From positions 1-64,000 of the IMG/VR virus record IMGVR_UViG_3300040801_004793: DNA of 64,000 nt. One strand, given 5' to 3'. Positions within the stretch are counted from its first letter, which is position 1. Every line of letters starts with the position of its first letter. This document shows, piece after piece, positions 23,889-31,373 of the stretch. Below the pieces are notes generated by a model. That model had not been told where the DNA came from. It was given only the letters and a program-made list of their open reading frames with translations, and made no database searches. The position numbers and the translations under genes are program-made. The DNA is from a virus.

Positions 23889-24072
23889 AAAAGGTTTGAC
23901 CAATCTTGAGTTTGTGGTTGCGATACCCTTTGGTAACCATTTCCCATATAATGGTTTTATTACAGTTTTTAACTGTAACTTGGGGTATCCAGCCCCGCTC
24001 GTCTCCTAGGTATAGGTAGACCGTGCTTTTCCAGGGAATTAGTTCACCAGCGCTTTTTGGTATGACCATCAC
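23848..24072 (-). CDS. Possible small antisense gene
   Basis: A protein of 74 residues, Trp/Tyr-rich and beta-like (STVYLYLGDERGWIPQVTV). It fills a gap (23889-24061) that has no plus-strand gene, which supports it. It starts with GTG-ATG, and the ribosome site is weak. The start overlaps that of the divergent gene at 24062 by 11 bases. It would be one of only two minus-strand genes before the virion region. Confidence 0.45.
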   Translation of the reverse strand: MMVIPKSAGELIPWKSTVYLYLGDERGWIPQVTVKNCNKTIIWEMVTKGYRNHKLKIGQTFFRYDPEMNLLVPE

Positions 24073-24373
24073 AGTTTCATCTCTACTTCAAAGTCTTTGT
24101 TTTTCACCCATTCAAGGCTCTAATCCAATAATAGCAGTAGTGACCCAAAAAACAACGGGAAAAACTTACGCTCTAAAGCTTGCTCTAGCTGATCACTTCA
24201 ATCCAGAATATTATATTCTGCATCTGAATTCTATTCAGAGAGGAGCTCAGTTGGATTTGGTTCAGAGACAGCTAGATTATTTGCGCAAACAGGGAGAGAA
24301 AGAAAACTCGGATGAGATAGAATTTTGGTCATCCATGATAGAAGACTATCTAGAAGAAATTCACGAATTCTAG
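24062..24373 (+). CDS. Hypothetical protein
   Basis: A protein of 103 residues from the ATG at 24062. The middle (VVTQKTTGKTYALKLALADHF) faintly resembles a P-loop region but lacks the GxxxxGK pattern. The C-terminal half is charged and helical. No family is recognised. Confidence 0.6.
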   Translation: MTITVSSLLQSLCFSPIQGSNPIIAVVTQKTTGKTYALKLALADHFNPEYYILHLNSIQRGAQLDLVQRQLDYLRKQGEKENSDEIEFWSSMIEDYLEEIHEF

Positions 24374-24418
24374 TAGTCTGTGGTAAAGTAAGATTTCCAT
24401 TCAGTCATTAAAATCAAA

Positions 24419-25003
24419 ATGAACATTCTAATTGCAGCTTTGAATCTCTCTCTACTTTTGAGCTCGATCCCGAGTGGGGGAGAACCACTTCAAGAATTTG
24501 AACCTTTGCTACCAGAGGCCCGCAGACAGCCTCTAGAGGACTCTTTAGTAAACCGTATACAACAGGCCTCAAGAACTTTAGAGGCCTCTCGTAGCCTAGA
24601 ACAGAGGGGTCTCAGTGTCAGTACAACACTAGACCAACTAACGGATTACTGGACTGAGATGAATCTCTCAGATCAGGAAACGTGTGGCGGAAACACTCTA
24701 ACTGCTCTATCCTCTTGGTATGGGCCGGGATTTCATGGACGCCGAACCGCAAACGGAGAAATTTTTAACCAGAATGATTTTACGGTTGCCCACAAAACTC
24801 TTCCTTTCGGAACTATTGTTTCTGTTTTAAGAACAGATGGTGCAATTGTACATATTAGGGTTAATGATCGCGGACCATATATTGGATCTAGAGAGTTTGA
24901 CTTTTCCAGAGCCGCAGCAAGTGTAATTCAAGTTAGCGGGGGTGGAAGCCTTCTTAACTCCGGGGTTGGAAGCGTATATATTTGTGCAATCACAACACCC
25001 TAA
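24419..25003 (+). CDS. RlpA-like double-psi beta-barrel protein
   Basis: A protein of 194 residues. It has an N-terminal hydrophobic signal (MNILIAALNLSLLLSS), a linker, then a C-terminal RlpA-like domain with SSWYGPGFHGRRTANGE, TVAHKTLPFGTIV and RVNDRGPYIGSREFDFS. RlpA proteins of bacteria cleave glycan strands stripped of peptides, with an Asp in the DRGP motif. Exported by its signal, it could help lysis or local cell-wall opening. No other lysis gene is evident in this window. Confidence 0.82.
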   Translation: MNILIAALNLSLLLSSIPSGGEPLQEFEPLLPEARRQPLEDSLVNRIQQASRTLEASRSLEQRGLSVSTTLDQLTDYWTEMNLSDQETCGGNTLTALSSWYGPGFHGRRTANGEIFNQNDFTVAHKTLPFGTIVSVLRTDGAIVHIRVNDRGPYIGSREFDFSRAAASVIQVSGGGSLLNSGVGSVYICAITTP

Positions 25004-25005
25004 GA

Positions 25006-25230
25006 ATGAAAAACCTCCTGGATTTAGAACTTCAATACCGACGAGATTTTCAAGATGCTTGTTTTAAGCTTCTTTCTCGTTTTAGTGTCATGTCTTCTGA
25101 AGAAGAGGTGCAAAAAGCAATTCGGGAGGTTTGCAAAAGTTTTGAAGAAGGAAATTTTGAAACGACAAAGCTTTTTGAAATGACTGTTCTTTTATACCAT
25201 CTATATAGAATTAGAAATTTTAACGAATGA
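25006..25230 (+). CDS. Small helical hypothetical protein
   Basis: A protein of 74 residues from the ATG at 25006; an upstream in-frame start lies within the RlpA-like gene. It is mainly helical and charged (EEEVQKAIREVCKSFEEG). The stop overlaps the next ATG (ATGA). Confidence 0.6.
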   Translation: MKNLLDLELQYRRDFQDACFKLLSRFSVMSSEEEVQKAIREVCKSFEEGNFETTKLFEMTVLLYHLYRIRNFNE

Positions 25231-25670
25231 AGAAAATTCTGATTTTAAGTCGCCAAACGGCAAATGCAAATTTTACAGATTTGTCTGGTAAGCATCTCAT
25301 TCTTTCTATTACATCTCCTTCAGATGTTTTTACTCCGTACATTGACAATCAAAATAAAAATTGTGTTGGTATTTTAGCTTTAAAGTTTGATGATTATGCA
25401 GAAAATAACTTTGAAAACATTCACCCAGGAACAATACTATTTGATGAAAGAAAAGCAAATCTAATTGCTAATTTTGTTTATTCTCATTGGTCAATTATAG
25501 ACACAATATCAATTAATTGTGATGCGGGAATTTCGAGATCGGCGGGAGTAGCTCAAGCTATTTATGAGCATTTTAAAAATGAAGTAGAACTAACCACACA
25601 ACAGTCCCTATTTTTTCCCAATAATCTGGTCAAGAAAATGATGTTAAAAGCTCTCGCCTCTCAAGCATAG
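25227..25670 (+). CDS. Dual-specificity / tyrosine-phosphatase-like protein
   Basis: A protein of 147 residues. It has the CX5R(S) signature CDAGISRS at 98-105 followed by a helix (AGVAQAIYEHF), typical of cysteine-based phosphatases. It would act on phosphoproteins or on RNA or nucleotide phosphates. The general-acid Asp is not obvious. The 3' end of the gene overlaps the first 15 bases of the tRNA-Thr. Confidence 0.7.
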   Translation: MKKILILSRQTANANFTDLSGKHLILSITSPSDVFTPYIDNQNKNCVGILALKFDDYAENNFENIHPGTILFDERKANLIANFVYSHWSIIDTISINCDAGISRSAGVAQAIYEHFKNEVELTTQQSLFFPNNLVKKMMLKALASQA

Positions 25671-25727
25671 ATGGCGATGCACCCGCCTTGTAAGCGGGAT
25701 AGATCAGTTCAAGTCTGATGAGAGGCT
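25656..25727 (+). tRNA. tRNA-Thr(TGT)
   Basis: Acceptor GCCTCTC/GAGAGGC, D arm GCAT/ATGC, anticodon loop CTTGTAA and T arm ATCAG/CTGAT. Anticodon TGT reads ACA. The 5' end lies within the last codons of the phosphatase gene, so 5' processing cuts into that reading frame. CCA is not encoded. Confidence 0.9.
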
Positions 25728-25734
25728 CTTTTTA

Positions 25735-26346
25735 ATGAATATTTTCTTCGTAGATACCGACCCTTTAGTTGCAGCTTCTAATTTGTGTGATCGCCATGTT
25801 AATAAGATGATTACAGAGACGGCTCAAATTCTTTGTACTAACTACTTTTTAGAAACGGGTAATCATAGCCTGTACAAACCAATAATGCCAAATCATGGTA
25901 GTGTTAGGTGGGCAAGACAAAATTCAGAAAATAGAAAGTGGCTATTATTTCATTTACGGGGTCTTTTAAAAGAATTTGATCTTCGAAAACCTAACAATAG
26001 TAGTCACTTAAAAGCAAGAGAAATTGCAAATCAACTTTTTGATTTGTACGTTGAAAGTGAATTAAATTTAGAAAAGGTTACTCCAATTGCTCTTTGCTTT
26101 TCTTCTCCCCATGAAAAATTAAACTCCATACTAAAAGAAGAAGTTCTTCCTAGATGGTATTTTATAAAAGATACGAGAGGTACTTTCTATGCAGAAAATC
26201 TAGAAAACTCGGTTTTTGCTTATAGAGAGTATTACTCATATAAACTTTTTAAGGATTTCAAACTGCCCGAATGGAACTGGCTTCCCGAATCTAAACCTCT
26301 TTGGTATAGACCCCAGGAATTGCTTAGTCGTAAAGCTCACTCATAA
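25735..26346 (+). CDS. Conserved phage protein of unknown function
   Basis: A protein of 203 residues. The N-terminus (NIFFVDTDPLVAASNLCDRHVNKMITETAQIL) resembles a family that I have seen often in phage genomes, with the pattern D.D...A...CD+H..KM..E.AQ. The function of that family is unknown to me. The C-terminal part is Trp/Pro-rich. It is translated directly downstream of the tRNA-Thr. Confidence 0.7.
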   Translation: MNIFFVDTDPLVAASNLCDRHVNKMITETAQILCTNYFLETGNHSLYKPIMPNHGSVRWARQNSENRKWLLFHLRGLLKEFDLRKPNNSSHLKAREIANQLFDLYVESELNLEKVTPIALCFSSPHEKLNSILKEEVLPRWYFIKDTRGTFYAENLENSVFAYREYYSYKLFKDFKLPEWNWLPESKPLWYRPQELLSRKAHS

Positions 26347-26354
26347 AGAAGTTA

Positions 26355-26428
26355 GCCCCTGTAGCCCAATCGGAAGAGGCAGCAGACTTAAAATCTGTCC
26401 AGTGTGGGTTCGAGTCCCACTAGGGGTA
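26355..26428 (+). tRNA. tRNA-Leu(TAA) with short variable arm
   Basis: 74 bases. Acceptor GCCCCTG/TAGGGGT (G-T at both ends), D arm GCC/GGC, anticodon stem GCAGA/TCTGT with loop CTTAAAA, a 5-base variable region and T arm GTGGG/CCCAC. Anticodon TAA reads UUA. Bacterial Leu tRNAs normally have a long variable arm, which is missing here. It is not an ochre suppressor (that would be TTA). CCA is not encoded. Confidence 0.87.
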
Positions 26429-26501
26429 TTTACAATTTAGGTGTAGAATAGGTGAGAAGACAAAAGAAGCTTTTCATTTTTAGGAGACTTTATAAGTCTA
26501 A

Positions 26502-26551
26502 AAAGACCCCTGGAAAAGTACTTAGTCTTTAATTTAAAAGTTGGGGTCTTT
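26502..26551 (+). other. 9-bp inverted repeat before tRNA-Pro
   Basis: AAAGACCCC (26502-26510) and GGGGTCTTT (26543-26551) could pair around a 32-base loop and end 1 base before the tRNA. It may be a processing or terminator structure. A smaller AGACTT/AAGTCT stem lies just upstream at about 26485-26499. Confidence 0.45.
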
Positions 26552-26552
26552 A

Positions 26553-26626
26553 CAAAGTGTAGCTCAGTTTGGTAGAGCACTCCGTTTGGGGCGGAGATGT
26601 CGTAGGTTCAAATCCTGCCACTTTGA
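26553..26626 (+). tRNA. tRNA-Pro(TGG)
   Basis: Acceptor CAAAGTG/CACTTTG, D arm GCTC/GAGC, anticodon loop TTTGGGG with stem CTCCG/CGGAG and T arm GTAGG/CCTGC. Anticodon TGG reads CCA. CCA is not encoded. Confidence 0.93.
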
Positions 26627-26645
26627 TTGTTTTAAACTTAAAAGC

Positions 26646-26822
26646 ATGTTATACTTTCAACAGTCTCTCTGGATCGCACTCTTTGTGACCGGATTATTTT
26701 TTGCTATGGAGAGAGTATACTGTTTTCTTTTCCGAAAACTACCTCAAGATAACCTGTTAAATATTCTTGTTGCATTTTTCTTTGATATTGCTCTATTTCT
26801 CTTATCTCCTTTTTTACGATGA
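26646..26822 (+). CDS. Small membrane protein
   Basis: A protein of 58 residues from the ATG at 26646. The longer frame upstream runs through the tRNA and is not coding. It has two hydrophobic segments (LWIALFVTGLFFAM and LLNILVAFFFDIALFLL). The stop overlaps the next ATG (ATGA). Confidence 0.6.
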   Translation: MLYFQQSLWIALFVTGLFFAMERVYCFLFRKLPQDNLLNILVAFFFDIALFLLSPFLR

Positions 26823-27154
26823 ACTACCAAGAAGCTCTTCTTTCCATGGGTTATCGACAGCCTAGTACCACGGCTGAAATTTTTTGTAAACCTCTAGGTT
26901 TTTGTGCAATCTTTTACAACCCGGAAACTGGAAGTTTAGTAATCTTAGGTTATGACTCGAAAACAAAAGAAAGTAAAAACTTTCTAACTTGTAAATTACC
27001 TAAAAACAATGTATCTTTTCAGAACGAACTAAAAAAATTCGAATCAAAACTTTTAGCTGAGATCGTTACAACTTTTGGTTTAGGAGAAGAAGATAAACCT
27101 AGAGACCTTAGTTTTACTCCTATAGAAGAAGCCTCTGTTTTTGCAGACACGTAG
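26819..27154 (+). CDS. Hypothetical protein
   Basis: A protein of 111 residues of unknown family, with a beta-rich first half (FCAIFYNPETGSLVILGYD) and a helical second half. It is coupled to the preceding gene by ATGA and ends 10 bases before the tRNA-Lys. Confidence 0.6.
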   Translation: MNYQEALLSMGYRQPSTTAEIFCKPLGFCAIFYNPETGSLVILGYDSKTKESKNFLTCKLPKNNVSFQNELKKFESKLLAEIVTTFGLGEEDKPRDLSFTPIEEASVFADT

Positions 27155-27164
27155 CATCTTTTCT

Positions 27165-27237
27165 GGGTTGTTAGCTCAGCGGCAAGAGCACTCGGCTTTT
27201 AACCGATTGGTCCTGGGTTCGAATCCCAGACAGCCCA
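27165..27237 (+). tRNA. tRNA-Lys(TTT)
   Basis: Acceptor GGGTTGT/ACAGCCC, D arm GCTC/GAGC, anticodon loop CTTTTAA and T arm CTGGG/CCCAG. Anticodon TTT reads AAA, abundant in this genome. CCA is not encoded. Confidence 0.95.
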
Positions 27238-27254
27238 TTTTAATTGGAGATTTC

Positions 27255-27494
27255 ATGGACTTAATTAAATTAAAACAAGGAATAGATGTTGTAAACCTCT
27301 TTCTTTTCTGGGACACTCTTTCTCTCTGCTGGTATAACACTCTGTATTCTAAAGAGGACTGTTATTTCGGTTGCTTTGAGATTGCTTTCTTTTTAGGTTA
27401 CGAAGAGATTTTTAACTTTAGTTGTGGTACTAATCTAAATGAAAAAAAGAATTTTTGGTTTTTTAGATTTCTTGATTTTAGATTCATATCTTAG
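27255..27494 (+). CDS. Hypothetical protein
   Basis: A protein of 79 residues from the ATG at 27255 with TGGAGA upstream. Upstream in-frame codons run through the tRNA and are discarded. It is rich in aromatic residues and Cys (SLCWYNTLYSKEDCYFGCF). No family is recognised. It overlaps the next gene by 56 bases. Confidence 0.5.
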   Translation: MDLIKLKQGIDVVNLFLFWDTLSLCWYNTLYSKEDCYFGCFEIAFFLGYEEIFNFSCGTNLNEKKNFWFFRFLDFRFIS

Positions 27495-27750
27495 TTCAGA
27501 TAGTGGATTTTTTAGTATCTGTTTTTTAGAGAAGTACTCTGTTGGTGACCAAATCTTTGATACGAGTGTTCCTTTTTTTGGTTTTAATTGGAATAATGTC
27601 ACAGACTATCAAAGCAGTAGTTTTTCCTTTTCCTTGTTTTCTCCCTTTTTAAACGCCTTTTCAATTTTTATAAGTTTAGGAATGTCAGGAGCTCTTTTTC
27701 TCACTATTCCTTTTCTTAACATTTACTACACAAAAGTTTGGCGGGTGTAG
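27439..27750 (+). CDS. Hypothetical protein rich in Phe and Ser
   Basis: A protein of 103 residues with a high Phe/Ser content and a C-terminal hydrophobic segment (LNAFSIFISLGMSGALFLTI), perhaps membrane-inserted. It overlaps the previous gene. Its last codons and stop lie inside the first 10 bases of the tRNA-Gly. The start is uncertain. Confidence 0.45.
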   Translation: MKKRIFGFLDFLILDSYLSSDSGFFSICFLEKYSVGDQIFDTSVPFFGFNWNNVTDYQSSSFSFSLFSPFLNAFSIFISLGMSGALFLTIPFLNIYYTKVWRV

Positions 27751-27812
27751 TTCAGTGGTAGAACGTCAGCCTTCCAAGCTGAATGTCGTCGGTTCGAGTC
27801 CGATCACCCGCT
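27741..27812 (+). tRNA. tRNA-Gly(TCC)
   Basis: Acceptor GCGGGTG/CACCCGC, D arm GTTC/GAAC, anticodon loop CTTCCAA and T arm GTCGG/CCGAT. Anticodon TCC reads GGA. CCA is not encoded. Confidence 0.95.
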
Positions 27813-27831
27813 CTTTTACAGAGAACTTGTC

Positions 27832-28578
27832 ATGAATAAGCCACTAAATGGTAAGGCCTACTTTAGTATTCCTCACTGGAAAAACTCCTCTAATATTGCG
27901 GTAAATGATTTAGTACTGTCTAGTTCTAATCCCGAAGAAAAAATAAGACCTACAGATGAGGTTTATGTTCTTGAAAAATTAGATGGGAGTTGTGTTGGTG
28001 TTTTATACCAAAACGAAGAAGTTATCCCTTTAATTAGGTCTGGTTATAGAGCTATTAACAGCCACTACTACCAACACCACCTTTTTCACAACTGGGTCTT
28101 TAGACACTATGAACGATTTTTAGAGTTCTTTAAGTCTCTAAAACTTCAAGAGAACGAGGTTGCTTGGTTAGCTGGGGAGTGGTTAGCTCAGGCTCATGGA
28201 ACTTTGTATGGATTAGAGTCTGAACCCTTTGTTGTTTTTGATCTCTTTACTAGAAAAGGTACAAAGACTACTCGATTAAAGTGGAAGTTAACCCTAGAAA
28301 AAATAAAAGCTTTTTCTTTCATTACTCCTGCGTACTTTAAATCTTCTCCTTCTTGTATTGCAACTGTTTCTAGTGCAAGTAAGTTTTTTGGAAAATTTGG
28401 ATTTCACGGGGCTTTAGAAGAAATAGAGGGTTTTGTATGGAGAGTCGAGAATAAAAAAGAATTTTTGTACAATGCAAAATACGTTAAACCTGGAAAAATT
28501 ATTGGAAAGTATCTCTTTGGGAATTCTGAAGTTTGGAACGAAAATATTAGGCTTTATTGCCCTGAACTAAAGTACTAA
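27832..28578 (+). CDS. RNA ligase-like nucleotidyltransferase
   Basis: A protein of 248 residues. It has the covalent nucleotidyltransferase motif I EKLDGS with Lys49 as the expected AMP acceptor, then LAGEWLA, EIEGFVWRV and NAKYVKP as later motifs. This order matches Rnl2-type RNA ligases of phages. Together with the CCA enzyme and the 2H phosphoesterase it could repair tRNAs cut by host defence nucleases. It starts 20 bases after tRNA-Gly. Confidence 0.78.
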   Translation: MNKPLNGKAYFSIPHWKNSSNIAVNDLVLSSSNPEEKIRPTDEVYVLEKLDGSCVGVLYQNEEVIPLIRSGYRAINSHYYQHHLFHNWVFRHYERFLEFFKSLKLQENEVAWLAGEWLAQAHGTLYGLESEPFVVFDLFTRKGTKTTRLKWKLTLEKIKAFSFITPAYFKSSPSCIATVSSASKFFGKFGFHGALEEIEGFVWRVENKKEFLYNAKYVKPGKIIGKYLFGNSEVWNENIRLYCPELKY

Positions 28579-28591
28579 GATTCTAGGTAAA

Positions 28592-28999
28592 ATGATCAAA
28601 CCCAATTTTTCTGCCCCACTTACACTGGGGGACCTTATTAAGCAATTAGAGCCTTTTCCTTTGTATACCCCAGTATTTGTGTGTGATTTTAATTATACTG
28701 TGGGGGATCTAGTAAGTTACCGAGCTCACTACCAGTATTTAGCTATAGATCCTAAACCAATAAGTTCTTTTAAAGAAGCGAGTACAGTTGAATTCTGTTT
28801 AAAAATTTTTAGAGAGGCTGAAGAAAAAATCTTTGTGGGTTATAAAGGGGGAGAGTTTCTTATGACAAGAGAAACTCCTGTTTTTATATCTCCTTACGCG
28901 AGTTTTATACAAATATATACCTTAAGAGTAGAAAGATTTGATTGGCTATTATCTTCCGAAGCCGTTGTCATTCAAGGGGTAGAATTTAAGGATTTTTAA
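28592..28999 (+). CDS. Hypothetical protein
   Basis: A protein of 135 residues of unknown family. The first part (LGDLIKQLEPFPLYTPVFVCDFNY) has the look of a small beta-rich domain. The start ATG is 14 bases after the ligase stop. Confidence 0.6.
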   Translation: MIKPNFSAPLTLGDLIKQLEPFPLYTPVFVCDFNYTVGDLVSYRAHYQYLAIDPKPISSFKEASTVEFCLKIFREAEEKIFVGYKGGEFLMTRETPVFISPYASFIQIYTLRVERFDWLLSSEAVVIQGVEFKDF

Positions 29000-29003
29000 C
29001 ACT

Positions 29004-29276
29004 ATGATAAATTTACTTTCGTCAATTAAGGAAACTACCCCTAAAGTAGTGTCTTTTATAACTTCCTTTCTCTTGATGATTATACTAGCTTTATCTTTAT
29101 CTTTAGGTGTTTTTTCAATCTTTAAACCTATTGGATTTCATAGTCAACATCTACAAGTTCAGGATAATATTCAATTTACAGAAGATACATCTTATATCTT
29201 TCGTACGGAAATTAGCAAAAAAGAAGGAGTTGAGATATACTATAGTACAAAAACATACAAAAATAAAATTCAGTAG
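29004..29276 (+). CDS. Small single-span membrane protein
   Basis: A protein of 90 residues with one N-terminal hydrophobic segment (FITSFLLMIILALSLSLGVF) and a short, likely exposed domain. Function is unknown. Confidence 0.55.
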   Translation: MINLLSSIKETTPKVVSFITSFLLMIILALSLSLGVFSIFKPIGFHSQHLQVQDNIQFTEDTSYIFRTEISKKEGVEIYYSTKTYKNKIQ

Positions 29277-29336
29277 TTTTCTCAAGTTTTAGTATCTTAT
29301 TGGTAGAATCTCTTACGTAGTCAAAGAGAGGGGGTA

Positions 29337-29627
29337 ATGGACATTCATACAAAGTTGAGTAGTGGGTATTACGAACCTAAAGTGAATTTTTTACCTTACG
29401 TTAAGTATCGTAACCCCCAAGAATTCTATAGTCAGCTTTACTTTGAAGAAAAACAAAGGTTATTTAAGGAGTTTAAAAAAGACGCTCTAGCACACGCTAA
29501 TTTTACAGACCCAGCTTTAAGTGAGAGAGCTTGGGCGTATGTAATAAGTCTTAAACATACATCTTTATTTGTCGATATAATTAACAGTTTAGAGCAGTTA
29601 AATTATGTAATCAAAGGAGATGAGTAA
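29337..29627 (+). CDS. Tandem paralogue family protein, member 1
   Basis: A protein of 96 residues. It shares with the next two genes the pattern Y(Y)EPK.....P, EEKQRL...FKKDAL.. and ..L..L.YVIKGDE. It is similar in layout to a family of short hypothetical proteins common in phages. A strong GAGAGGGGG site lies just before the ATG. Its stop overlaps the next ATG (TAATGG). Confidence 0.7.
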   Translation: MDIHTKLSSGYYEPKVNFLPYVKYRNPQEFYSQLYFEEKQRLFKEFKKDALAHANFTDPALSERAWAYVISLKHTSLFVDIINSLEQLNYVIKGDE

Positions 29628-29920
29628 TGGACATTTATGCAAAGATTGACAGCGGTTGTTATGAGCCTAAAAGTAGATTTATACCCTATAGCAAAGCTGG
29701 TACGCTAGAGGCGTATGAAAATCAACCGTACTTGAAAGAAGAGGAAAAGTTACTTCAAAATTTCAAAAAAGATGCCATTCTTGAAGCTGGGTTAGACCCT
29801 GATAATTCTATGACAGGTAGAGCATGGGATATGGCATGGGAGCTAGGTCATAGTAACGGCTATTCTGGAGTTTACGGATATCTGCGTGATATCGCTTATG
29901 TGATTAATGGAGACACGTAA
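29627..29920 (+). CDS. Tandem paralogue family protein, member 2
   Basis: A protein of 97 residues. It has GCYEPKSRFIPY, LLQNFKKDAILEAGLDP and WELGHSNGYSGVYGYLRDIAYVI. It is close to member 3. The start overlaps the stop of member 1, so the three are translated in a chain. Confidence 0.7.
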   Translation: MDIYAKIDSGCYEPKSRFIPYSKAGTLEAYENQPYLKEEEKLLQNFKKDAILEAGLDPDNSMTGRAWDMAWELGHSNGYSGVYGYLRDIAYVINGDT

Positions 29921-30213
29921 TGGATTTCAATAGAAAGTTAAATACCAGATATTATGTGCCTAAAACTGCCTGCATACCTGGCTATAAGTGTAGTAGTTCT
30001 AAAGAATATCTAGAACAGCCGTATTTTAAAGAAAAACAAAGGTTACTTCAAGAGTTCAAAAAAGACGCTCTTCACGCAGCCGGTTTAGACCCGGCTGATC
30101 CTATGACAGAAAGAGCTTACACTTTGGCCTGGCGATTAGGGCATGATTACGGTCATTCAGCTATCTATAACTATCTGTGGGATATCGCTTATGTAATTAA
30201 AGGAGATGAGTAA
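29920..30213 (+). CDS. Tandem paralogue family protein, member 3
   Basis: A protein of 97 residues with RYYVPKTACIPGY, LLQEFKKDALHAAGLDP and LGHDYGHSAIYNYLWDIAYVI. About half of its residues agree with member 2 by eye. Function is unknown. The stop overlaps the next ATG. Confidence 0.7.
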   Translation: MDFNRKLNTRYYVPKTACIPGYKCSSSKEYLEQPYFKEKQRLLQEFKKDALHAAGLDPADPMTERAYTLAWRLGHDYGHSAIYNYLWDIAYVIKGDE

Positions 30214-30509
30214 TGGGAGTTCTAGAAAATCTCAAAAACGGCAAATACAGTCTAGAGGTAAAAATGCCATATCTCCCTTTTTCTAGTAGCATAGAAGAAA
30301 GGCAGCAATGGACTAAGGATATGGATGATTACTATGAAGCTAGGCGTAATCATGCCCTCGTAATTAAGACCGATTTCATGGAAGAATTCGGGGACACTAA
30401 AACCCATAGAGGGCTATGGGATTATCTCTATAGCCATCATGGTTGCCTAAATGTTGAAGTTCTGTATAAAGAGTTTAAGCAAGCTTTAGATTTCATTAAT
30501 AATGCTTAG
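30213..30509 (+). CDS. Tandem family protein, divergent member 4
   Basis: A protein of 98 residues, more distant from the three before it but with the same size and layout. It has an N-terminal Lys/Tyr pattern (NLKNGKYSLEVKMPYLPF), a central acidic helix and a C-terminal helix (EVLYKEFKQALDFI). It is coupled by TAATGG to member 3. Confidence 0.6.
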   Translation: MGVLENLKNGKYSLEVKMPYLPFSSSIEERQQWTKDMDDYYEARRNHALVIKTDFMEEFGDTKTHRGLWDYLYSHHGCLNVEVLYKEFKQALDFINNA

Positions 30510-30532
30510 CTAATTAACTTTAGTTTCCGCAA

Positions 30533-30604
30533 TCCTCAGTAGCTCAGTGGTAGAGCGGTCGGCTGTTAACCGATTGGTCGTAGGTTCGAATCCTACCTGA
30601 GGAG
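30533..30604 (+). tRNA. tRNA-Asn(GTT)
   Basis: Acceptor TCCTCAG/CTGAGGA with G discriminator, D arm GCTC/GAGC, anticodon loop CTGTTAA and T arm GTAGG/CCTAC. Anticodon GTT reads AAC and AAU. CCA is not encoded. Confidence 0.95.
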
Positions 30605-30647
30605 TATTGATTTCTATACAAATATCGTGTTATATTATCTACTATAA

Positions 30648-30720
30648 TCCCCCATAGCTCAGCGGACAGAGCATCCGCCTTCTAAGCGGAGAGTCGTTGG
30701 TTCAAATCCAACTGGGGGAG
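30648..30720 (+). tRNA. tRNA-Arg(TCT), second copy
   Basis: Acceptor TCCCCCA/TGGGGGA with G discriminator, D arm GCTC/GAGC, anticodon loop CTTCTAA and T arm GTTGG/CCAAC. It has the same anticodon as the tRNA at 12482 but a different body, so it was acquired separately, not by recent duplication. CCA is not encoded. Confidence 0.95.
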
Positions 30721-30746
30721 CCACGACCCTTATATTAAAATTTATT

Positions 30747-31361
30747 ATGTTGGATTTATCAAATGCTACTCTTGATTTAAAAGAAAGAATCTCTCGGTAC
30801 AAGCGAGAAAATTCTCCCGTAGTTTTTGAGGAGCCACAGTATTTATTTCTATCAGGTTTAGTAGCTAGAAATAGCTCTCTAAAGTATTATTTAAATTCTT
30901 TTGGAGAGGACCCACTAGAAGTAAATTTACACAAATTAATGTGTGACCTTTTAAAGGATTTGAAAACTTTAAATCCCGGTTTTTTCCTAGGCCACACCTC
31001 TTCTAACCACATTGAAATTTGTTATCATCCAAAAACAACACAGTATCCAATTCAAAATTCTGGTTTTACTTCTATAGCTGTTTCCCGAGCTGTTAATTTT
31101 ATATCAAACTACTATAAAAACCCCATGGTTCTTTTTACGGCTTATCAAGTGCCAGGGTTAGAGGTACAAAATGTCTTTAAATACTCCCAATTATCTTGGG
31201 AAGCAAGGCGTAATAGAATTCTAGGGGAAATGTATTTAGGCATTCCATCTTCAGACCATAGCCTATCGCATAAAGAAATTCTATCTAGAGTTTTATCTTT
31301 GGGAAGTTTTAAGCTAGAAGATTTACCAGTTACAATGTTAAAAGGGCTTTATATTAATTAG
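30747..31361 (+). CDS. Hypothetical protein
   Basis: A protein of 204 residues of unknown family, mixed alpha/beta. It lies directly after the last tRNA. The next gene follows after 12 bases with AAGGAG. Both lie upstream of the ubiquitin-like cassette, but are separated from it by a non-coding stretch of about 80 bases. Confidence 0.65.
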   Translation: MLDLSNATLDLKERISRYKRENSPVVFEEPQYLFLSGLVARNSSLKYYLNSFGEDPLEVNLHKLMCDLLKDLKTLNPGFFLGHTSSNHIEICYHPKTTQYPIQNSGFTSIAVSRAVNFISNYYKNPMVLFTAYQVPGLEVQNVFKYSQLSWEARRNRILGEMYLGIPSSDHSLSHKEILSRVLSLGSFKLEDLPVTMLKGLYIN

Positions 31362-31373
31362 AAGGAGAAACAA

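Noticed and set aside
26355-26428. Idea that this tRNA is an ochre suppressor
   Set aside because: The loop CTTAAAA places TAA at the anticodon (reading UUA); a suppressor of UAA would need TTA.
26216-26440. Plus-strand frame across tRNA-Leu(TAA)
   Set aside because: It overlaps both the 25735 gene and the tRNA in a different frame and has no ribosome site.
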